Source: Aurelia coerulea (Eukaryota > Cnidaria > Scyphozoa > Semaeostomeae > Ulmaridae). Taken from it: DNA of 64,000 nucleotides. Both the position numbers and the translations under genes were made by a program. The stretch spans positions 4,555,501 to 4,619,500 of the forward strand of contig CM076949.1 in assembly GCA_039566865.1 (NCBI GenBank), in the 5' to 3' direction. Positions 44,901-53,900 of this stretch are shown piece by piece; within the stretch, counting starts at the first letter, position 1, and each line of letters starts with the position of its first letter. The notes under the pieces are model-generated. The model was not told the origin of the DNA, searched no databases, and worked only from the letters and a program-made list of their open reading frames with translations.

Positions 44901-47900
44901 TACTGAATTCGGCTGAAGAGAAAGCTAAACAACGAGTGCAAGCAACTGTTGCTCCACAAGGATGACCAGCTTACTTAGTTTCACCTGAACAGATTGAAGG
45001 TTTGCGTGCACTAAGCGGGTTGCCTCGCTAATGTCTACATCAGGAAGAACTCTCCCTCAAGGAATATAAGAAAGGCAATTCGAAAGAGAGGGAAAACACA
45101 TTGACATCGATCACAATGAACTTGATACTCTTCTTAAAGCTTTTTATCGGGTGCCCTGTTGGCAAAAGTTTGACATACAGGGTGTCCGAAAAGAAATTGT
45201 GCCCCGTTTGCCTGAATATTTGAATATTGCAAAAAAAACAAGAATCGCTGCAAAATAGTAGTACAAAATGGCCGACAGCTGGTTTCAGTCATCAGACAAA
45301 CTTGGTTTCTCGAAGGTTATAGCTCCATCATTTTTCAACGGATTTTTACGGGGATGGTTGCAAACTTTAGTTAAATATCTGAAGAGCAACGTTATGCAAA
45401 TTTTTGCGCGAATCTATGGTCGTTTTGTTGCCATCTTCAGGCAAACAGGGTACAATTTCTTTGGGACATCCTGTACACGAAAGCTTTAGTTTTGTCATAC
45501 ACAGAAGTTTAGTTTTGACATGCACAAAAGTTTCAGTTTTGACATACACACACTGGACTGGTGGCAAATGCACCAGCATTATAAGAAAGTGAAGTATTTA
45601 TTTCTCTCCTTTTATATTGTATGCACTAAAATTGGGGTTTATTTGCAAACAGATATCTGGCCTAAATTATTCTATACCGTATGGAAACCCACTTTGAAGA
45701 ATGTAAATAAATGAATAAATGAATCGTATGAACCTCTTTAGAAGCAAAGATTTCCTCATCTGGAGGATTCCCAGGAAGGCCAGTCATGTTTCGACTCTCA
45801 GGGAGATCTTTGTAACACATAAAATCGACGACTCCATCCATTTCCAAAGCTTTAGTCGCATCAATGTCTAGGATTTTTGCGTGTGCTTTCTTGCTCATGA
45901 CAAGACCAAGGTAAAGCTCATCGACTGTTTTGGGAATATCGTCTACATAAACCGCTTCACCTGTGCAATGCAGCTCTGCTGACTTATGCGGCACAGGTTT
46001 ACCAACCGCGCGATATTCTCCGTTTGACTCTGGAATTTTGAAAAACTGATGGCTTTTTATTGGCCTATCGATGAATCCTTCTGTTGCACTTCGGTCTGCT
46101 ACAACCGTGTGGCCTGCAGTAGCTTTCATTTCTTGGGCTACGTAGACATAAAACTTGTAAAATAAGCTTAGAGCCAAAGATCTTCTGTACCGCACCATTC
46201 CACCGGGAGCGTTGGGAGGCAGGTTAAATTCTTCGCAGATTGAGCTGAGCGCGTCTTCAAGTGTCTGCTGATCCCATGACTTCTTGTGGAGCACCTTCAT
46301 TGTCCCTGTAGCCATCTTTGTGGTCGGTGCCAGTCCGCCATAGCAAAGAATAACATCCTGAACCTGGGAACCCATCATTAGGATTTTGAAAGCGGCGTTA
46401 ACGATGGCAATGTCATCATCGCGTCTTCTTGCTTGTTTGTAAGCTTTGAAAAACTCATTTTGTCTCGTAAACGGCAATGTTATTGACACTAACACTTCAT
46501 CAGCTTTGAGGCAATTCTTCCTGTAGCCTGTGTAGAAATTCTCGTCCATCAACACAGTCCTAAAGCCACTGACGCTTGCTACTTCAAGCCTGCACTGAGA
46601 TGCCATGAAAATTGGATTCAGATCCGAAATAGGACTACCAGTCATGATGTTACCACCGATCGAAGCAACGTTTCTTATCTGTTTTCCTGCAAACCATTGC
46701 AACATTTCGATAATAGATGACAAAACAGTAGTTTGGTATTTAGGCAACTGATTCACCATTTCTTTGCACCTCGATTCCATCTCATCAAGCGTCATAGCCG
46801 CACCAAACTTAACCCCATTTTCATCGTCACTCGTTTGGTTCATCTCTTTTACATGGCTTGGGTGAATCATCACGGGATATTCACAGTTTTTGAATTTAGT
46901 CTCGATTCCAACTTCTGTGTTACCAACTACAATTTTGGCGTCTGGGTGTTGCTCTTTTGTCACTAGTAGTTCTTGCAGCGAAACTGGTCGATACAGTGTG
47001 ACTCGCTTACCTTTAAAAACAGCACTTTTTCTATCAAGATTTTCATTCAATACCAAATTCGGTGGAAATATCGGCTCCTGTGTTTGATCATAGGGCTGGA
47101 ACTTTGGATTCACAGCGTCATTGCTCTCAGGCTGACTCGAATTGGGTCCGCAAGGATCAGTCTTCAGGCTTTTGCTATTTACAAGCTTGCAGCATGTTCC
47201 TTTATTTCCCCCACAGCACCCGGTATTTCCACCACAGCCTTTACCCTGCCAAACTTCCTCGAGATCTTCCTGGCTGGCCGGAGATTCATCTTCCTTCAGT
47301 GTTTCATTTATTTCATTCATGATATCAGTAAAGCCGTTTGAATTTATCTCCTTTGTTGAGGTTGAGATTGACGGAGAAGAAGCCCCGTTGACCTGTACTT
47401 CTGGTCGATTTGCCTCGTTCATCAACTGCTCTTTAGAGCTACTAATGTTGATTACGTCATTGTCAATAACTTCGTTCTCTTTGCTTTCAAATCTATCAAC
47501 GATACCAGACGAAGGACCATTCTGACTACCGATGTATCCAGCCCAATTTTCGCTTCGCCTTTCGTCCTGTTTACTCCCCAAGTCAGGGTCGTCGCAAAGT
47601 GTCCTCATACTTTCAAGGATTGGTCTGTAGCCTGTACAGCGACACAGATTTCCTTTGAAGTATTCTGTTACGTCTTCCATGCTCGGTTTTGATTTGTTTC
47701 GAAGGAGGGTGTACATCGACATTACCATTCCTGCAATATGATTACAAAATTTCAATTCGTTATAACAGATGCTTCTAAAAACGTCGAAAGATATATTAGG
47801 AAATACAGAAAAAGTCTAGAAATGTGTGTGCATATAGAATTGAAACGATTCATTCTTTCGAGCTGATAGTAACACGGGCACCGTGAAGATCAAATATTGG

Positions 47901-50900
47901 CCTGTGATAATATTAAGCCTAAAGCCTAGCATAGGTTCCAAATCTTTCAAAAGGCTGGTGTGAAATTCAATGACCTAATTCTTTGAACTGAATTGCTTCA
48001 AATAAATTTTAGCTATTTCTCTTTAATTCTACAGTTGGACTTTTCTGAAATCTTCAATATTTTCAGAATTAGTGTTTTTCTTTTTTTCAAGAATTCAAGA
48101 AAAATTTTCAAAAAATCTAAAACCATCGCAGTTTTTAAACTGTTTGACGCAACATGAATTGATTTTGAAGAAAACCATAGTTCATGGATGTCTACAATAG
48201 GGTATCAAGCAAAAGTCTGTCACTCTTCTGGATTACGATTTATAAATTTGATGCTGTCACATTCGATGACGTCATGAGTTGAAATATGAAATACGCGGTA
48301 AATTTCGAAAATATTCGAGATTTGTGTAAAAGTCCAACGATAGTATTTACGGTTTTTTTTACAAGCCATTTAATTACAATAAATAGCTCATAGAAGTTTA
48401 TACCATTTTACATCGATATGAAGATTTTGAGCCTACGCTAGTGGACGGGAAACTACTGTTGTTGCTGTTGTTGTTGCTGTTATTGCTGTTGTTGTTGTTT
48501 ACTTATTTTTATTCCATATTTACAACGTTGACAATATGTACAATATATAAGTTAACAGATCTGAATTGAATGAAATTAAACCAACATCAACTTCCTAAAC
48601 TAAATTTCAACAAAACCAGCATTCTAACCTAGTTTTTTTACCAAGCAACATTTCAAAAGGATGCTGCACTTTCCATATAGATACTCAAGTAGATACTGAT
48701 AGAAACGTTTTTTTTTTAGAACGTGTGGTCTCAGTAATAAGCAAGGCGCGAAGTAGCTCGTGACAGGAACGTAGGACTAAACTAAAAGTTAACAAAACCA
48801 GCATTCTAACCTGGGGTGCAGAAACCGCATTGTGATGCATGCATCTTAGCCATTCTCTCTTGAATTGTATGCAATTTTGTCCTGGTACTTCCAATACCTT
48901 CCACTGTTGTTACTGCCAAACCATGCATGAAGCATACTGGAGCAAGACAGGCGTTCACAGAGGAATGGTGGATCTCATTGCTGGCTCTGTCATATTTTGA
49001 CACCATTACTGTGCAAGCACCACATCCTCCCTCTCCGCAACCCAATTTTGTGCCACATAGCCTCAGCTTTTCTCTCAAGTAATATAGCAATGTCCATTCT
49101 GGGTCTGCAGATGTCTCCACAATCTTTCGCCCTGTTGAAGGAAAGGTATTATTTAAGACCTGCAGAATTCCAGTATGGCATGGTAAGTCCTTAAACTTCA
49201 ACAAGAGGTTCTAAAGTAATATAAGGTCCTGAGTTGATACATTATGCGCTTTGCGCTAGAACGTAGGAAAGCCCCCTCGCCACAATAGTCTGGGCCTCCT
49301 GTGGTTGGAATTCCTCGCTATTTTCCTCCCCCCGTTTCTTCCGCGAGAGAGACTTGTAGCAAGTCCTTGTAAACATGGTCATGACCTTCCTTTATATCTG
49401 GAAGGTGATTCGGCTCCCCCTTCAGCTCCCCCGGCTTCACATCTATAAAGCTTCCGCGGCGCGTTATATTCTGTGGTGAACCCGTTAACGATTGATTCAG
49501 TCAAATTTTAAACAAGATTCAATCAGCAAATAAAAATTGTTTAAGAAAACATTTTGATTTGAATTTGCGGCGGTAGATACGCAGACAACATTTGAAGCTT
49601 TATTACTGCTTTGTTTCATTATAATTTCAGAGAGTTCATTGTACTTATTGTTGTTATTGTTTATAGCTCGATCATATCAAAACAGGATTTGCAAGTATGG
49701 ACTCACGTTCTTCCGCAGCGACTTTCTAAATGCATGTATCAAAGTTCCCAAAACGATACCATACGATACACTATATTTAACCTTTGAAAATGCCTTATAT
49801 TTGAAGCTTGCCCAAAGGCTACCCTACATTGAACTGCGATAATAAGACTTTCAGAACATAACTAAAAATAATCAGGGAATGAAATGTACAATTTACCGAC
49901 GATGTGATAAGAATGCTGCAATTAGATTGGTAGGAAGCTGCGGAGAAGCGAAAGTAATACAGGGTGTCCCAAAAAAATTGTGCCCGTTTGTCTGAAGATT
50001 GTGACAAAACGGCAAAAGATTCTCGCCAAACTTTTGCATGGTGGTGCTCTTCAGATGTTCAATAAAAGTTTGCTACCATCCCCATGAAAATCCGTTGAAA
50101 AATGAAGGAGCTAGTACTGAAAGTTTCTTAAAATTATCAGACTTTGAGTACTCAGAGTTTCTTTCGAGGTTCCATAATAATCTTCATGTTCACTACCTGT
50201 GCCCTCGTAAACACTTCAAAACAAGGTTTTTGAAGCATTTCCCATGTTTAGACATTACTCAAGTACCTCACAAGTAATATGATACAGGAAACAAGTGAGA
50301 ATAAATTAGAAATAGGTTAAGAATTTCCTTTATCAAAATAAATAGTTTCTTAACTAATATTTTCCCAGTACTGGAGTTTCATAATTTTTTGGCGATCTGA
50401 GAGTAAGCCTGGTTTCCATTTGATCGTTTCGATCGTCCCAGTCGCCTCAGTCGTTTGAAACTGTGTTCAGGCGATTCAAACGATTATATGGAAACACACC
50501 ACGGACGATTGCTAAATATTGCTAGCGATCCAGGCGACCCGGACGATCGCGATCGTTTGGATAGAAATGAGTTCTATCCGGACGATCGGGACGATCCGGA
50601 ACGATCGTAAATTTTTTTGTGGAAACCAGTTCAGACGATTGGGACGACTGGGACGATTGAAATGAATCCCAAGATGCAATGCTTCATCTTGATCAATCTC
50701 AAATCAAAATGTCGGACAACGTGGAATTTTCGACTGCTCTCTTTATGGAAGAAGTTCAGATGTATGCATGTCTGTACAACCCCAGTTCTGTGGTACATCC
50801 CCAGGAGTGTGGTACATCCCCAGTACTTCTCTCTTCTGAAATATTTTCCTCACCCAGAATCTATGACTCCTTAGGTGTTTTCTTTTATTCCGTCTCTTCA

Positions 50901-53900
50901 AAATTGCAATGACGATCAACAAACATGCAGTGAGTTGTGCCCTTCGATTTACCGCAGCCATATTGTAGAAAGCTGATTTGGCGCCTAATGTGTGTTTGGC
51001 GCAAAAAATTGTTCATTCATGCTTTTGTCAATGCATGCTTGCTAACGATCAGGACGATTATATGGAAACAAGGACGCATAAGGATCGTCCGGATCGTCTC
51101 GATCGCTTCAATTCTTTTCCGACGATTGCCGACGATTGAAACGATCATATGGAAACCAGGCTTTTATGGGCAGTTTCTTACAAAAAAAAAACGTGTAAGT
51201 GGCGCGTGATCTTCTTTACTTTTAGTGTCAGATTTGATCGCTGTATCTCCGTTCATTTACTTTAAAGCTTTGTTCGTTGATCTTTGCTGATCGAAATCCT
51301 CGATGTTTGCCGTTGACATATGGCACAGTGATTTCGGAAAATTACTGGAGCTCTCCGATTGTTTAATTCTTTGAATTAGTAGCTTTAAGTTAGATTAGTT
51401 TCGTAACGACGGTGACTTTGTGTTAGTTTTAGTTAGATTAATAAGCAAAGACAAACTTACCAAAATATTTGCATTTGCTAGCTAAATATAAATTGACGGG
51501 GGTAAGATTAGCTGTTACCAAGAACAGAAACAAATTTCGAGCTATCGACAGAAAGAATCAGCTACCCGAAGAGCTGCATATGCATGTCTAAAATTAGCCT
51601 ATTGTATTTTATGACTTCAACACGTGCTTTCATATCTCATCCTCTGCTTTCATATCTTTTTACAAGGGGAGCAATTACGAGCACTGGCGTTTCTTTGTCC
51701 TATTTATAGATTGGCTCCACTTAGTTTGGTCAATCCCAGCTCTGGTGAACGACTTTTAAATTGCTTTGTTCGATTACATGAGAAATTTTCAGCCCTGGGT
51801 TGAAACTCACCATAGGGCTGAAAATTTAGCCCTCCTTGCTCGAGGAGGGGTTGAAAACTCCTATGTAATCGAGAATATTTTTCACCTCGGGTAAGAGGGC
51901 TGAAATCCCTCCCAGCCCTATTGCGAAAACTCTCATGTAATCAGGCCCTAACTTTAAAAATTTGGGTCTGGAACATAAGCTAAACTTAAAGGATAAGTCC
52001 AGGGTTTCTACAATTAATGTCAAAAAGCAACCTTACCAACTACCGAACACAGAAATTGAGTTCTTTCCAAAATTTCTAAGATCTCTTTATGTTGTAAATT
52101 CGTACAACAGTTTTCGTAAGTTAGGCCCAAAGTCGTCGCCATCTTGTAAGAGTATGCGATAAGAAGGCTTGCCTCGGTTTGGAGGTTCGATTGTGACGTC
52201 CGAAATTAGTATAGAGTTTTGCCTATAATTATATTACGGACAGTTTGGCGCAGTAGGTAGCACGTCATAATCTGAAGATCGTGAGTTCGATCCTCACATG
52301 GGGCATATTTTGTTCCTCGATTAATTTTATTTTCTTCAAGCTTTCTGTGTATCCATTTTTCATCATTCTCTTTTTCTATGTTTTTGGCTTCATTGCACCT
52401 TTAACTGAGAGCAGTAATCTTTAATTGTACTTTAATGGTTACGCAATTATTCATCAAAGTAGTAACCAATAGGCCCATTCATGTCCGTGTTCTCTATCCA
52501 TTTCGAAGTTGTGAGCATCAACATAATTGGCAGCCTCGTTCAGGTCGAAGGCAAAGTGAGCGAAATGATGTCATAGATAATGACGTCATTTCGCTCATTT
52601 CTCAGATTGAAATACGCAATTTTGCAAAGAAAAGAGAGAAAAGGTTGGAAAAGAGTACTACACACCATTCACAACATCGTAATATTTCAGTTTATGAGCA
52701 ATTATTCCAACCCCGGACTTGTCCTTTAAAACTGAATTGGGCCTAACTCAAAAATCAATATCTACGCTTTCTGTTGCTGGCTTTTGGTTATTCTTGAAAA
52801 TATTTGCACCACATGAACCCCTCCTTGGTACATATTGCAAGCCTAATATCAAATACGAATCGAAAATTCAATATCCTAGATCACAGTTGATCCCGGGGGA
52901 GGGCACTCATATATTTTTCCGTACATGAACATGCCGCTGAACAGGGTATCATTTCCTACTCCGGGACAAGATATAACTTTTGTATAATAGTTGGCTCCGT
53001 GACAGGATCCATATTTTCTATAATCGACTTCGTAATTTCGTTTCAAGTTCTTTGCACTCCGCGAGTGTGATTTAAATTATTTGGGTGGCAACATTTCCGC
53101 TTTTCTGATAGATTTCTATCAGATTTCTGGGGCAGCCTAAAATTTAGTATGAAGAAACTCATGAGCAGGGTATTGTTTTAAAAATTTTACTCCGGGACAG
53201 GGTATAATTCTCGGGAGTTTTACTCCAGGTCAGATTTTCCAGCGGCACCTACCCCCCGGGTATATCACAGTCAGGTCAGTGATCGCAGTCCCTTGCAGGG
53301 TGTCGAAGGACAAAGGTCTCAAATGTGTCAAAGGACAAAGGTCTTATCAAGTTGATGGAGCTAAGTAGAGGCAATCTAAAAATAGGACAAAGAAACGCCT
53401 ACGAACGTGAAACAATAGATAAACAATAGAGGACCCTTCTTGCACACCCGAGGTCTCGGCGAAATTGCCCTACTTTCCCTCATCGATGTAAAAAGACAAC
53501 TGCAAACAACATTTTATACAAAACCTACAGATACCCAAAATTATCTAACAATACATATAAAATCTACCACGAATCCAACTGCAAAAGCAGAAACGTCATA
53601 TACTTGTTAGAGTGCACACGTTGCTCCAAACAATATGTAGGTAAGTCCGAATGGCCTTTCAATTTTAGACTCAACAACTATAGGCATAGAATAATGCTTC
53701 CCGTCGAACAACACTTTCGCCTAGCAAACCATGACTTCTCCAGAGATGCAAAATTTACCATCATAGAAAAGATAGAAAAGAACGTTTCTGACGAAATAAC
53801 ATTAATTCTAGAATCACATGAAGATAACTGGATGTTACGTCTTAAAACCCTATTCCCAAATGGCCTGAACAGCAAACTAAACCACTCAGAAAACATCAGA

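Larger units (their letters stand above)
43000..45560. repeat. 2.5-kb foldback containing other elements
   Basis: The left arm (about 43000-43500: AAAACTAAAACTT repeats, GTGTTTTCCTCCTATTTCGA, GAGGGAGAGTTCTT, CATCTGTTCAGGTGAAAC) reappears inverted at about 44930-45560. The centre holds a TA-flanked element (43561-44590) and a CCCGGGG-type fragment. In XDH intron 3. Confidence 0.75.

Noticed and set aside
47142..47525. 127-aa plus-strand frame
   Set aside because: Antisense to the XDH linker; low-complexity shadow.
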